From contig NC_133896.1 in assembly GCF_964199755.1 (NCBI RefSeq), positions 82,675,815-82,739,814 of the forward strand: a stretch of 64,000 bases of DNA, read 5' to 3'. The notes beneath the pieces were generated by a model. It made no database searches and was not told where the DNA came from. It was given only the letters and a program-made list of their open reading frames with translations. Origin of the DNA: Larus michahellis (taxonomy: Eukaryota; Chordata; Aves; Charadriiformes; Laridae). The position numbers and the translations under genes were made by a program. This document shows positions 52,001 through 61,420 of this stretch, in pieces. How positions within the stretch are numbered: the first letter of the stretch is position 1; every line of letters begins with the position of its first letter.

Positions 52001-52888
52001 ATGCTCCCCTCCACCTCTTGCTCCAAGGAGAGGAGGAAGAGAGATAGAGAGATTTGTGAGTTTAGGAAAAACTAAACTACTTTAATGAAATATTAATAAT
52101 AAAATAATAATAAAAAAGGAAATAATAAAATAGATACAATATATGCAAATAGACACAAAACCATATCAAGCTCCTAGGGAGATGTCACCGGCAGGCACTG
52201 TGAAAGTTCCAGACTGGACTCAGTGACAAATGGGAACAGGAACACACTGACCAGGATCAAAGGGCAGATGAGCTGACGGGGTCCTCCTCAGACGTCAGTC
52301 ATCAAAGAAACAGTCCTTTGAAGAAGAGCCCACTGGAGAAGATTCAAAGAAAAAGAGTCTTTGGAGAGGAGCCAACCTAACCCCTTTGCTCCCTCAGCTT
52401 TTACAACTGAGCATGGCAGATGGGATGGAACACCCAACTGGTCAGCTTGGGTCACCTCACCTGTCCACAGGTGTAACCCTTCCAAGTCAGCGGACCCTGG
52501 TTGCCACAGCAACAAGTGTAAGCAAGAGCCTCTCTCACTGAACAGAAAGATGGCTCTGCTCCACCCCAAATCAGGATACTGTTGTGCTAGTTGTGGGCAC
52601 AGTTTCAAGTCTGGCTATAATCTCAATGCAGACCAAGGCTTGAATATACCACGGAAGGTTAAAAGGATATATTTTTATACCTTTTACATACAATCCTCAC
52701 AGATCCAGTCCTAGCAGCATCCCAAATCCGAATGCAACTGGAAATGCCTATGTCAGTGACAAAAAGATGTTGCAACTCATCTGCTAAGATCTCTTAGTCC
52801 TTAGATATCTTCCTAAAAAATTCAGCAGGCACTGTGCCTTTTCTTGCTCTTTCTTTCCACAGATGTGTTGAAGAAGGATTCCTACTAG
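21989..52888 (+). CDS. Alpha-2-macroglobulin-like protein (A2ML1-like), 37 coding exons, with an in-frame TGA in exon 13
   Basis: Exons: 21989-22056, 22690-22873, 24138-24182, 24521-24665, 25192-25244, 25582-25602, 26142-26301, 26905-26989, 27367-27481, 28763-28871, 29704-29813, 30609-30773, 32008-32241, 33097-33160, 33700-33845, 34412-34558, 35746-35919, 37480-37585, 38164-38272, 38367-38592, 38791-38917, 39057-39178, 39352-39403, 39725-39808, 40378-40554, 41508-41589, 41686-41842, 43267-43341, 44075-44228, 46505-46686, 47075-47290, 48562-48683, 49419-49509, 50171-50239, 50492-50594, 51767-51808, 52863-52888. They sum to 4347 nt (1449 codons with the final stop), the normal family length. 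Every junction is AG/GT and in phase. Domains in order: signal peptide, MG1-MG6 with the bait inserted (residues ~620-745), MG7, CUB/thioester domain (GCGEQ ~970-974), receptor-binding domain (~1310-1435). A premature TGA at codon ~483 interrupts an otherwise open frame. This is a young pseudogene, a polymorphic null or an alternatively spliced functional gene. Confidence 0.9.
24138..24665 (+). CDS. Plus-strand gene exons 3 and 4: family exon 3 split by an extra intron
   Basis: The minus-strand paralogue has one 163-nt exon here, beginning [11 protein letters not shown]. This gene has a 45-nt exon (24138-24182, [15 protein letters not shown]), a 338-bp intron with GTAAGA and AAACTGACAG borders, and a 145-nt exon (24521-24665) reading [11 protein letters not shown] then [12 protein letters not shown]. 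Both borders are phase 0 and the [10 protein letters not shown] motif aligns with [10 protein letters not shown]. The total is 27 nt longer than in the paralogue. Confidence 0.75.
25551..25578 (+). repeat. Poly-T tract upstream of the micro-exon
   Basis: An almost uninterrupted run of T ends three bases before the acceptor AG of the 21-nt exon. It probably acts as its pyrimidine tract. The length of such a run is often unstable in sequence data. Confidence 0.7.
25582..25602 (+). CDS. Plus-strand gene 21-nt micro-exon
   Basis: Seven codons (YSQIWLQ) between a long T-tract acceptor and GTAAGT. The paralogue has the matching 21-nt exon at 16006-15986 (HRLVELK). Size and phase (0-0) agree with the family's small exon between the two halves of MG2. 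Confidence 0.85.
32008..32241 (+). pseudogene. Plus-strand gene exon 13 with an in-frame stop (TGA at 32194-32196)
   Basis: The exon reads from [11 protein letters not shown] to EVQVDYILD, then TGA, then [15 protein letters not shown] up to a good donor (TTG/GTGAGC at 32242). The residues after the stop align with the equivalent MG5 strand of the paralogue ([16 protein letters not shown]) and with the phase-0 acceptor of exon 14, so the exon clearly continued through this codon. A single C-to-T change at a CpG (CGA to TGA) explains it. Read literally, the product stops after about 482 residues and lacks the bait, thioester and receptor-binding domains. A cryptic donor, CAG/GTGGAT at 32176, is in frame and would skip the stop. 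Confidence 0.9.
35746..38272 (+). CDS. Plus-strand gene exons 17-19: bait region
   Basis: Exon 17 (35746-35919, 58 codons) runs [16 protein letters not shown] to [10 protein letters not shown] and is rich in acidic and aromatic residues with Arg/Lys sites (HKKTRMG). Exon 18 (37480-37585) runs [18 protein letters not shown], then [14 protein letters not shown], and is strongly basic. Exon 19 (38164-38272) carries [21 protein letters not shown], closing with the conserved PETWIWDL. The bait offers many trypsin-like and some chymotrypsin-like sites. Its sequence shares little with the paralogue's bait, as expected for the fastest-evolving part of the family. Confidence 0.85.
37800..37820. repeat. 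Palindrome CATGAGATT-gca-AATCTCATG within a repeated motif
   Basis: A perfect 9-bp inverted repeat with a 3-bp loop, flanked by copies of TGTGCATATTGGCT (left copy starting near 37775, right copy near 37819). Lies in the intron between exons 18 and 19 of the plus-strand gene. Confidence 0.7.
40378..40554 (+). CDS. Plus-strand gene exon 25: thioester exon
   Basis: 177 nt, phase 1-1. Encodes [20 protein letters not shown] and then [14 protein letters not shown]. The GCGEQ codons are at 40434-40448, with thioester Cys at ~971 and Gln at ~974. The reactive site is fully preserved although a stop lies upstream. Confidence 0.93.
41686..41842 (+). CDS. Plus-strand gene exon 27: thioester domain with Asn at the isotype position
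   Basis: Encodes [18 protein letters not shown] to GKLFNNDLK, followed by GGVDD in exon 28. The residue facing the thioester in this family precedes ...KGGV/IGG; here it is Asn ~1085 (codon 41828-41830). From family knowledge, A2M has Asn and C3 has His here, and human A2ML1 has been reported with His. Confidence 0.85.
41860..41886 (+). other. Five G-triplets next to a 5' splice site (G-quadruplex candidate)
   Basis: GGG repeats separated by AGT/AGT/AAT/AAC begin 18 nt after the exon 27 donor at 41842, on the coding strand. Loops of three bases fit the G-quadruplex rule, and intronic G-runs close to donors can act as splicing enhancers. Sequence pattern only. Confidence 0.5.
46505..46686 (+). 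CDS. Plus-strand gene exon 30: atypical 5' border
   Basis: The clear part encodes [20 protein letters not shown] then [18 protein letters not shown] to FGGLASTQ, matching the end of the thioester domain in A2M. The acceptor at 46501-46504 has a strong pyrimidine tract, and 182 nt restores phase 0. With this border the usual family stretch with a conserved Trp upstream is missing. Alternatively the exon starts at 46295 behind TCTGTGTTTTCAAAG, also in frame (392 nt, no stop), beginning [19 protein letters not shown], which resembles the missing stretch. I saw no strong in-phase donor between 46334 and 46450 that would make it two exons. Confidence 0.65.
48562..50594 (+). CDS. Plus-strand gene exons 32-35: receptor-binding domain
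   Basis: Four exons (48562-48683, 49419-49509, 50171-50239, 50492-50594) encode TTLYYNTPP.., [40 protein letters not shown] and [20 protein letters not shown], ending YDYYKP. The helix with two Lys spaced by four (VKSSVKE) matches the pair used by A2M to bind LRP1. Order, phases and lengths are standard for the family. Confidence 0.87.
51960..52720. mobile_element. Probable LTR-type insertion in the last intron of the plus-strand gene
   Basis: Starts with TGTCATGGTTTGGGATGG, carries an A/T-rich block of AATAATAAA units (52085-52140) and then unique non-coding sequence, a composition seen in avian ERV long terminal repeats. No retroviral reading frame is present, so a solo LTR is the best reading. 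I could not find a clean target-site duplication, so the borders are approximate. Confidence 0.4.
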
Positions 52889-53090
52889 AATGCCCTGGCT
52901 CTGCAACCAATAATCTGAGTTTTCTGCTTCCATAAGGAAAACTTCATTGCTCTGGCTCTCCTCTTCCCTGCTGTGTTGGATGCACGCTATTTCCTTTGAT
53001 CTATGCCCTAAATTTTTATGTGAAACTTAGCTTGATACACAGTAGTTTGGGATCAAGTGGAATAAAGTATGTGGAACCTGGAAAGAAGGC
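52863..53090 (+). CDS. Plus-strand gene last exon: eight codons, stop and 3' UTR
   Basis: After TTTCCACAG the frame gives DVLKKDSY and TAG at 52886-52888, following ...EYVFPCSS in exon 36. The Pro-Cys near the C-terminus is where A2M-type proteins carry a conserved Cys. The 3' UTR is about 200 nt, ending after the AATAAA at 53061-53066; the exact cleavage site is estimated. Confidence 0.8.
53061..53066 (+). terminator. Polyadenylation signal AATAAA of the plus-strand gene
   Basis: First AATAAA after the stop codon at 52888, followed 10-45 nt later by GT-rich sequence (TATGTGGAACC, CAGTTGGTG). Cleavage would fall around 53080-53095. Confidence 0.7.
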
Positions 53091-54500
53091 AGTGACTTGA
53101 CAGTTGGTGAAGTCTGCACATATTTTAACACCTGAAAAAGAGAGAAACATTACTTAGGTCATGGTTACATACTTTGCTTTTCGTCACCATAGTAGCTTAA
53201 GTCTTCCTCTCCTCCCTGAGTACCATCTCTGGGCTACCTTCTCAAGAGAGTTAACACAACAGTTTGCCTGCAACCAAACTCCAAGCAAAAAAAAAAAATC
53301 ATTTTAAATCCTGGTCTGTTTCACTGCATGGCCCTGTGAATCACCTTTCTGTCACAACTGAAGAGCAGGAACAGGCAAGGGGAGGCTAAGGGAGAACTAC
53401 TTTACCAGTTCTTCCAGACAGAAAAGGACCATGCCTTATGAAAGGAGGCCATGAGACCAAAGTAACATCCTCTCTCTCTCAGGGTGTCTCCTTCTGCTCC
53501 GAGACCTGCTAACACTCCCATGAAGGCTCCAGCCCGCCTCCTGCTCCTGGGACAGTCTCTCCTCTGCCCGATGGTGTTCCTTGTCAACCCCTACATGCAG
53601 TCGAGGGGCCATAATTCCTGGTTCTCTGTCTCCCCTTCACACTGCCCTGCTCCTCCACTGCCCACACTATAACCCTCGGGCCCAGTCCCCACTGCCCAAG
53701 TGGCCTGCCTAAACTGCTGCCAGAGCTGCTTGTCCCAAGCACTTTTGTTCCCAAAAACGTCCCTGCCTTTTCCAAAATTCCCTGGACAGAAAGCATTCTG
53801 TCCACTCATGTGTTTCTTCTCTCTAATGGCTGGCAAACCTGTCTATCCCTAGTTGACCTAACCCTCCTGCCTGCTGTATATGCCTCTTTTCCATCTTTGC
53901 AAGACCCCTGCATACTCTTCCTCTTGTTTTCTATTCTGCTTTTGTCTTCTTTTACATCATTCGTTCCTTTGTATTTCTCCATTTCTCTTTTAGGCAAAGA
54001 AATTTTTCACACATACTATGCATTTCTGCAGTTGGTGTCCTTTTCATTGTAATCTCTCCCTCTGAATTGTATTGTTCTCTTTTTTTTTTTTAAGCTTTGT
54101 TTGTGTACCCAGGCATCCCTCATTGAACTATAATTTCAGCACTAACTACACCTTCTTTACTATTGTCTTTTATATCTTGTGACACTACACAATGTTCATC
54201 TTTTTTCTGTAAACAATCAGAAATGTCTCACTCTCTAGGTGTGATTTGTGGCATCACTTTCCTTTCCCCCTTTCCTTTTTGGAAAAATTGCAGGGCCAGT
54301 CACATAGCAATGTGTGTCCCTTCCTGTTTTCTTTGAAGGTCATCATCTCCCTGTCTTGGACTCTGACTTAGATGATGACTTCCCATAAAACTGGGTTCAG
54401 TTTTCCCATTTCAACTACCCACGCCCAGGCCTGGTGGATGGGTCATTCAACAGCCTCAGTCACTGTGCTTGTTTAGACTCTGGCAACACCCAGTCCCATC
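53091..54500. other. Intergenic stretch without a recognised gene
   Basis: Long C/T-rich tracts on the plus strand (about 53480-54260) and no exon-like open frame with family similarity. Nothing else recognised. Confidence 0.6.
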
Positions 54501-54779
54501 CTCTTAAGACATTAACTCAGATGGCTAATCCTTACCTGTGGCACTACTGAAAAAAAAAGATAACAATCTGAGGAATTTCAGGATGCAACGCATGCAACAG
54601 GACAGTAGAGTGCATGCAGATGGCTCATCAGGATATGCAGTGCCATTAGCAGGGTGTGGTGGTGTGCTCTCCCCCTTTCCCCACCCCCCGGCTCCTGCTC
54701 AAGGCATAACTGTCAGTGGGAGTTGTGATGAATTGCACTTGGACTTTGGGGGACGGCTGGCAACACAGCCAAAACACTG

Positions 54780-55369
54780 TCTGGCGTGGGGACCGGGATA
54801 TTTTGTTCCCATGCGAATATGACTATAGGTCAATTATCCTTACTCTATAACTAGTGGACAGCCCAAGAGCCTTTTGAGCTCTCCTGCACGGCAGCGGGCT
54901 GCACGCCAGGATCTGCCCTAGAGTGGGGACACTCGCTTAAGGTTCCACTCCTCGAAGCTGAGAGATTCCTTGCCACAACAGGTTCTCGGTAAGTGACTAA
55001 TAGCATGCTTCACTTTGAAATCTTAGCTAAGTGATATAAAGGACTGATTGCGCATGTGTAATCCTTTAGACATAAACTGTTGACCAGGTCTGGGACTAGG
55101 ATTGGATCCAGCCGCACCCAGACTCCTCTCTGAGAAGGAGTTTAGAAAGCAAGGGAGTCCTTTCTGAACCTCGTGACTCCACAGGAGGGTCTCCCTGACA
55201 GCTTGTCTGACCCTGGCCTCTATGCAGTAAATAACCAAGCATACCGTGCCATCGAATCTCATAAAACACTGTCGCATTCACTACTAACTTTGTTAAATCA
55301 CTGTTTTATTTAATAAATATTTCATACTACTCTGTTACAAGTGAAGTTAATCACTCCGCCCACAACACA
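54780..55369 (+). mobile_element. Probable solo LTR (first of two)
   Basis: A promoter-like TATAAAG at about 55036, an AATAAATA signal at about 55312 and an end at CCGCCCACAACA give an LTR-like U3-R-U5 layout. No gag, pol or env remnant follows. The family is not identified and the left border is a guess. Confidence 0.4.
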
Positions 55370-55371
55370 AG

Positions 55372-55915
55372 GTAGCACACGTAAAAGGTAGGATAAGAAA
55401 AAATGGGTACTATTTAGATAAAGCTGATTGCCAAGGGAGATGTCACCAGGAAAGTCATATTTATATATGAAGTAAGGCTATGAAGTCAACAAGACCAGGA
55501 CCAATGGAGAAAAAGTGAACTAGGTGGGGCTATGTATTTGGGAGGTGACAAGGCTTTTAAAGAGGAATTACCTAGGAGAGAAAAAAAGTGGGAAAAAGGA
55601 ATGTAAAGTGAAGGAAATCATGCAACCAGGGTTGCTTGGGGGATCCCTGTGTAGCATTCCTTGGCCTGATCAACAAAGCTTGCACGCTGAAAGCTTGAAA
55701 GCGAGAGCCTGTACTAACCAATAATTATAATTAAGGGTGCGTATTTCTGTGTTTTGAACTGTGTACATATACCAAGGAGTTTGTGGGCCGGTGTGCTAGC
55801 TTCGTGGATTACCACCTAGCACCCATCTCTGCAGAAATGATTTAAATAAATACCTCTACTCTGCGTGCATATTGGCATCTTGCACACGGGGTGAATGACC
55901 CCGCTTTAGGACACC
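55372..55915 (+). mobile_element. Probable solo LTR (second, different family)
   Basis: Directly follows the first LTR-like segment. It ends with AAATAAATACCTCTACTCTG, then a short U5-like stretch (TTGGCATCTTGCACACGGGG) and CTTTAGGACA, which resembles LTR 3' ends of avian endogenous retroviruses. No internal coding remnant is visible. Confidence 0.4.
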
Positions 55916-58900
55916 ACTTTGGAATTCTAAGCTGTTGACAAGCTCTTGTTAGCTGCAGGACAATAATAGACTTTTAAAACAACTACTACTGAGAACAACA
56001 TGAGACTGCATGGATCCGTCTCATGATCTGTACTGTCTCTGTGCAAGGTAAGCGTACCTGTAGAGTCACAGGTGATGGCTTACTAATTTTTAATCTTGCC
56101 CTACAGGTTAGGTTTCTACCAAGCTCAAATAGCTGCATTAAGGTGGTTGTATCAACCCACAGTTAAATCCAAGACATGCAACAGATGAGTAAGTAATTTT
56201 TAAAGCATGCTTGGACTTCTTTTATTAACGTGGTTTGTTTCAATTTAAGGGTAGAGGCCCTGGAGTGTGGCTTACCTTTGACATTCAAAGAGGCTTCTTT
56301 CCTGAGAAAAAGTCTAAACCTTGTGACTTCTTGTGTTGTACAGTTTGCCACACAGTGGGCTTATTTCTGCCTTCTCCCTTACGTTGATAAGAAACATAGT
56401 TGATACTGGCTTGACACTGGCCAGGTCCAGTAACATTTGGAAGCAGACTGATGCGTATCAGCTTTTGCTCGTTGACCTGGTTTTCCTTTCATATGCGGTT
56501 CACATCTTAATGGTGGCAGTGAGGAGAAGGGTGCCTTCAGGGTACTGCAGGTAATCGACCCCTGGTGCTGGCTCCTCACACACAGACAAAGCTATCTGAT
56601 CTTCCCTTTATGGGTTACGACTTCCCACTCCCTGCAGGGAGCACCCATTGACCTAGGTCTTTTTGAGGGATGGTAAACAAAGATGAAGCGCATGTGGTTG
56701 CAGCCTCTCTACTTTCTCAGCTTGCAATCTTGGAGAAGCCTTGTACTGGTAGGAAGCGCAGATTCATGCTAGGATCGGTCCTGCAGGACGTGTAAGGCAG
56801 GGATGTGGGAGAGGTGGTGGTATATAAAGACTTGTCTGAAATGCGGGGCTGGAGAGGTCAGAGGAGGTCTTAGAAACTAGCACACTCAGATGAGCTTTTG
56901 CTCAGAGACAGGACAGAGTGGCAATTAGACCCTAGGGTTGCTATGATCGTCTCCTGCCCACCTTCTTCCTTCTGGAGATGGTGACCAGCCAGACTGGCCA
57001 GGGCTAGCAAGAGGTTGCTGAAGAGATCCAGTGATGTGGTGGGCTGTGGATGGGCTGATGTCTATGTGTGGGGAGGTGTGGACACCAAAAGCAGCAACCT
57101 GGGCAGACTGTAAGAAGTACATTGCAGTAACTGCAACGTAGACTTATCCCACTTATACGTCCCAGTAAACTGGGAATGATGTCAACCTCTTCTCTGAGCA
57201 GGAAGACATCCCAGGCTTGCAGGTAGGTTTGAATCAGATTTCTGGCTCCCCTTGCACCTCCATGGTATAGATTTAATGATTAGCTCTTGGTGGCTGGGGC
57301 TGAGTACATTAGAAGCTGCCATGTTCCCTGACAGCATGTATGAAAACTGCAGTCTTCACCACAAGAGAAAGGATGGTCTCACTTCCAGACTGAAGTGAGT
57401 AAATGAGCGTGGGGAAGGGGAAGGGAAAGAAAGCAAATGCAGATACATAGGCTAGATGTCCATTTATATGCTTGTACTGTGCGAATCTGTGTGGCGCAGT
57501 ATGCAGATTCATCCTTATGCTAAGCAACGCTGTTTATTCACCTGTGTGTGAGGTTCATTTGCTACCACTGTCTTCCCGAAAAATTGGAAAAAACCGTGAA
57601 CACAGAAGGTGCGCTTTTCCTGCAGGGCCGCTGAGTGTCACCATCGCTCTGTGGCTTGCTCTGCAAGATGCCGTTTCTCCAGCAAAACAGCTTTGCTAAA
57701 ACGGGTTAGAATGGAAGGAAAAAAAAAAAGAAAAAAAAAGTCATTGGAATGAAAATGGACTACGTCTTGCTGAGAAGCCCAGAGCTGGGAAGATCTGCAC
57801 CTAAAATGCGAACAAGCGATGCTACATATGGAATGAATCCTGGGTTGTACTTAGGGATAACGCTTGACAGGTTTCCAGACAGACCCTGCAAACCACTCTT
57901 AACAAATTGTAGCATGAGCCTCAGTGACAACAATTCTGGGATGAAAGAAGTGCTTCATCAGGAGACGCAAAAAAAGGCTGGGATCCCACCATTTGGTGAG
58001 CAGAATGAACAGAATTTGGTGAGCAGATGAGGGATTTGAATTTGCAAAAATAACGAAGGCAGTGGATAAAGTGAATGGAAAACTGTTCTTCAGAAAATCT
58101 TTCCATGGCAGGCTGGGGGCACGTGATAAAAATAGTTGATAATCAATTTAAAACAAACAAAATGTACTTAACACTGTAAGAAGGTACTGCTACAGGAGTT
58201 ATGGGAGCCAATAATATCAGCAGGATAAAAAAGCTCATAGAAAACTAATGGAAAACCAGTCTATACCAAAGGGAATAGGTTGTGATGTAACCTCCAACAT
58301 CCCTACTACCACGCTCGGATGTGGGAGTAGAAGAAGGGGGAATGGACTGTAGATATTGGCCAGGTGCACCTGCTCTCTTTGAAGAGTATTAAGGGCAGCT
58401 GAACCTGGTGGACTGAAAGATCTGGAGGCTTCCTTCCTTCCTGGGCCAATGGAGACGAGTGGGAGCTTGTTACTTCTGTTTCACATCCCACCAGTAGTAG
58501 CAGGGGGATGTGCTAGGTATGATGGTCTCATCCTACTTGCTGGCTAGAAAGGCCTAAGTTTGTTATTGGATCACACACACACATGCACACAACAGAGAAC
58601 ACAATCATACAGGAAATAATTCCGATAATTTATTAGGAATATAGTACAGACTGTGGTGATCAGGTGTAAAACTTGCCCAAACATACTGATTGCATTTGAC
58701 CAGCTTCATTTACCCCTCTCTTCTCTTCATTCTCCCACGCTTATCTCTGACCCACCTTGATCCCTCCATTTCCCTGCTGTGATTCTTACCCCAAACATAC
58801 CAGTATAGTCTTGTAAATCCTCAAATTCTCCTCATCAATTCCGACATCCCTCTCCCCAGGCATACCCCAGTAAAGTCCTAAAGCCTCCTTATTGCAGTCG

Positions 58901-58960
58901 TTCCCCTTCGTTTGCATAGATGCCAGAGAGAGTTTCCTCCCTAGAATCGACTTCAGTGGG
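55916..58960. other. Intergenic stretch without a recognised gene
   Basis: No exon with recognisable protein similarity. Contains an A-rich run (57719-57742) and a short CA run (58571-58600). Otherwise unremarkable. Confidence 0.55.
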
Positions 58961-58962
58961 TT

Positions 58963-59001
58963 TTGCAACAGGGACAAGGGCTGTCCTTGTCCCTGTTGCA
59001 A
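58963..59001. repeat. Perfect inverted repeat, 17-bp arms and 5-bp spacer
   Basis: Left arm TTGCAACAGGGACAAGG (58963-58979), spacer GCTGT, right arm its exact reverse complement (58985-59001). Two more GGGACAAG copies follow at 59002-59016. It could fold as a cruciform or RNA hairpin; no gene context explains it. Confidence 0.85.
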
Positions 59002-59019
59002 GGGACAAGGGACAAGTCG

Positions 59020-60030
59020 TTCATCCAGTCGTTCAGGGGCTTAGGAGAGGTAGATTCACAGGGATTACGTTGGCTGGGTTCCCCGCCTTGCCATTGTTCC
59101 TCTGATGCTATCTGACCGTTTATTTGAATCGCCTTAAATATCTCCTATAGCTTTTTTCTTTTTTTTAAAAGAGAATCATCCAAACACTTTTCCATTTGAA
59201 TCAAAAAAGAACCCCCAGCATTTAGAGGAGGTGTGTTTGGTAACAGCCCAAACACTCTCCTGTACAGTGTGTTTTGCTGCTTTTCAGGCAGCAGCAAATA
59301 TTCTGTGATTCTAAGTCAATGGAATGGGATCTCCTGTGAACCGATAGTCCATCGCTTTAATTACCGAGCCAGATGCAATGTTCTTGCAACACGAAGCTCA
59401 AACATGTCATTTGCAAGAGAATTTATGATGCTCACAGCCTCAATGGTGCTTGAGCTTCGGCACCTTTTATAGGTAGATGGAGTGTGATAAATTTCTGAGT
59501 TTTTTTTTGGCTTCTTCCCACCCTTCCTTGGTGCATGAGCCATCATATGTAAAGGAAACTCACCAGCTCTATCAAGATGAGACACTGGTCTGACCCGATG
59601 GGGCATTTCTCATTTTCTTAGAAACAGTCACGCTGACTACAACACTTATTGTTACAAATGAGTAAGTTTACCATATTTGACCACTCTTAGCCAAAGTCAG
59701 GCAACTAGCAGAACTGATGTTCTTTAAGAGTAATCAAGGCAAGCAAGGCCCAAGTGCCTGTACAGTGAAACTTCTCTTCCAAAAGGTGCCAGCAAGCTCT
59801 GGCACTTGGGTTTCTTCACACTGTTCATGCAGGTTTCCACTGTGCACCTCTCCACGCGCTCTACGTGAGCAGGACAGAAAACCTCCCAGCCGCCGTTATT
59901 ACCGCTGTGTCCTTTTTGTTCACCAAGGCTTGTTCCAGGTACTAAGACAAACACCTTACAACCTACATAAAACTACCAATGCTTATCAAGGTTTGCCAGT
60001 GTCCAGAAGGACCGATCGCCCGGCAAGAGC
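59020..60030. other. Intergenic stretch left of the CpG island
   Basis: AT-rich up to about 59680, then more balanced. No recognisable coding exon on either strand. A divergent transcript from the CpG island could pass through it, but nothing in the sequence shows this. Confidence 0.5.
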
Positions 60031-60367
60031 ACCCGCTGTGAGTGGCAAGGTACGCCCTGGGGCCACAACACAGCCAGCCTCCGATGCTCATCAGCCCCTT
60101 GGTGCCGCCCCTCCCCTTCACCTGCAGGCCCGGCAGGAGGCCGCGACCCAGGTACCGAGCTCCCCCACCCCGGCGAGGCCAGGCAGGTGAGCGGAGCAGG
60201 CCGCGGAGAGGCCCGGGCCCCAGCCCCGGCGTTCCCGCACCCGCGTCGCGCCAGGCCCCGGCTGCCGTCACCAGGGCAACGGCAAGCGGTGCGCGGGGGA
60301 GTCACGTGCCCGGAAGCGTCGCGAGGGAGGAAGTGACGGAGCGGCGGGGAGCCCCAAAGGCCCAGAT

Positions 60368-60410
60368 TTAAAAAAAAAAAAAAGAAAAAGAGAAAAAAGA
60401 GAAAAAAACC
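60368..60410. repeat. A-rich tract inside the CpG island
   Basis: TTTAAAAAAAAAAAAAA followed by GAAAAAGAGAAAAAAGAG and more A's interrupts the GC-rich island abruptly. It could be a nucleosome-excluding poly(dA:dT) element at a promoter or an old A-tail. Confidence 0.65.
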
Positions 60411-60520
60411 CGGGGAGGGGGGCGGGAGGGGGGGGGAGGAGCGGCACCGGCCGGGGCGCGGCGTGGGCTCCGCCTCTGCCGCCCCGCCCCGCGCGGCTGC
60501 GCCGGGTCCCCTCCCGGGCT

Positions 60521-60555
60521 GCCCTGCCCTGCCCTGCCCTGCCCTGCCCTGCCCT
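60521..60555. repeat. (GCCCT)7 tandem repeat
   Basis: Seven exact GCCCT units lie in the CpG island, 39 nt upstream of the 60594 donor, so probably in the 5' UTR or core promoter. Pentanucleotide arrays like this are often length-polymorphic. Confidence 0.9.
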
Positions 60556-61420
60556 GCCAGGCCTCGGCCGGGCCCGCCGGGAGCCGCCGCGAGGTAACGC
60601 CCCCGGCCCCGCCCTCCCCCGACAACGGGGCCCCCGGGCACCGCCCAGCCCCGCCCCGCCCCGCCCGGCCCGGGCCCGGCCTGGCTGCCCGCGCGCGGGG
60701 GGCGTGTCAGGCGGCAGCGGCGGCGGCCCGGGGGCTCCGGTAACGCCGGCAGCGCGGGTCCCTCGGGCGGGCGATCCCGGCGGGGCGGGGGGTGGCGGCG
60801 GCGGAGCGCGGCAGCGCCGCGGCGGCTGCAGGTGAGGCCGGGCCCGGGGCGCGGGCGGCCGCGGCGGGGGAGAGTTCCCTAGGGCGGGCTGGAAGTTGAC
60901 AGCGGCGGCGGAGCAGCCATTGTCTGCCCGGCCCGGCCCCGGGAGCAGCAGCCGGGAACAACTGCCCCCTTCGCAGCCCCGCTCCCGCCTCCTGGGCAGC
61001 CGCCGCTCCCCCCGCCGGTGGTCGGGTGTTAAACACGCGCCTTTCTTTAGCTCCCCGCGGCGGGCATCCTGCGGCGGGTCCCCGCCTCCCGCCGCGGCGG
61101 GGCTGCCTGCACGGTACATTCGTCTGGCGGGCGGGCAGGGCGCACACGGGCGCCCGCACTCTCTCTGTCGGCTTAACTTTGCTGCCGGAGTTACCGGCGG
61201 CCCGGGGGGCTGCCGTCGCGTTGCCCACACCCTCCGCCCGGCCTCCCCGCTCCCGGGCGGCTGCGGCGCCGGCGGCCGGGCGAGGCGGGCGGCGGAGCGG
61301 TCCCGCGGTGCGGGTAGCAGGTGGTGGGAGGGTGCTGGGCTCTCGGGAGCCGGGCCGGCTGCTGCTCCCAGAGCATCCCGCAGCAGAGTTAACGTGTCCC
61401 GGCAGCTTCACGCCTCTGCT

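Larger units (their letters stand above)
60040..61420 (+). promoter_or_regulatory. CpG island promoter with untranslated first exon(s) of the next gene
   Basis: About 1.4 kb is very GC-rich and dense in CpG, with GGGCGG/CCGCCC boxes and no TATA, while the rest of the window is ordinary. Two splice-donor-like sites on the plus strand, CGCGAG/GTAACG at 60594 and CTGCAG/GTGAGG at 60832, suggest alternative noncoding first exons. Long open frames here are a composition artefact. In mammals A2ML1 is followed in the same direction by PHC1, so PHC1 is a candidate; RIMKLB is the other neighbour of A2ML1. No coding exon is present to decide. Confidence 0.7.

Noticed and set aside
53402-54052. Short open frames in the intergenic region, including a hydrophobic 80-codon one at 53810
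   Set aside because: They come from C/T-rich tracts that translate to Leu/Ser/Phe/Pro; no conserved motif or splice support.
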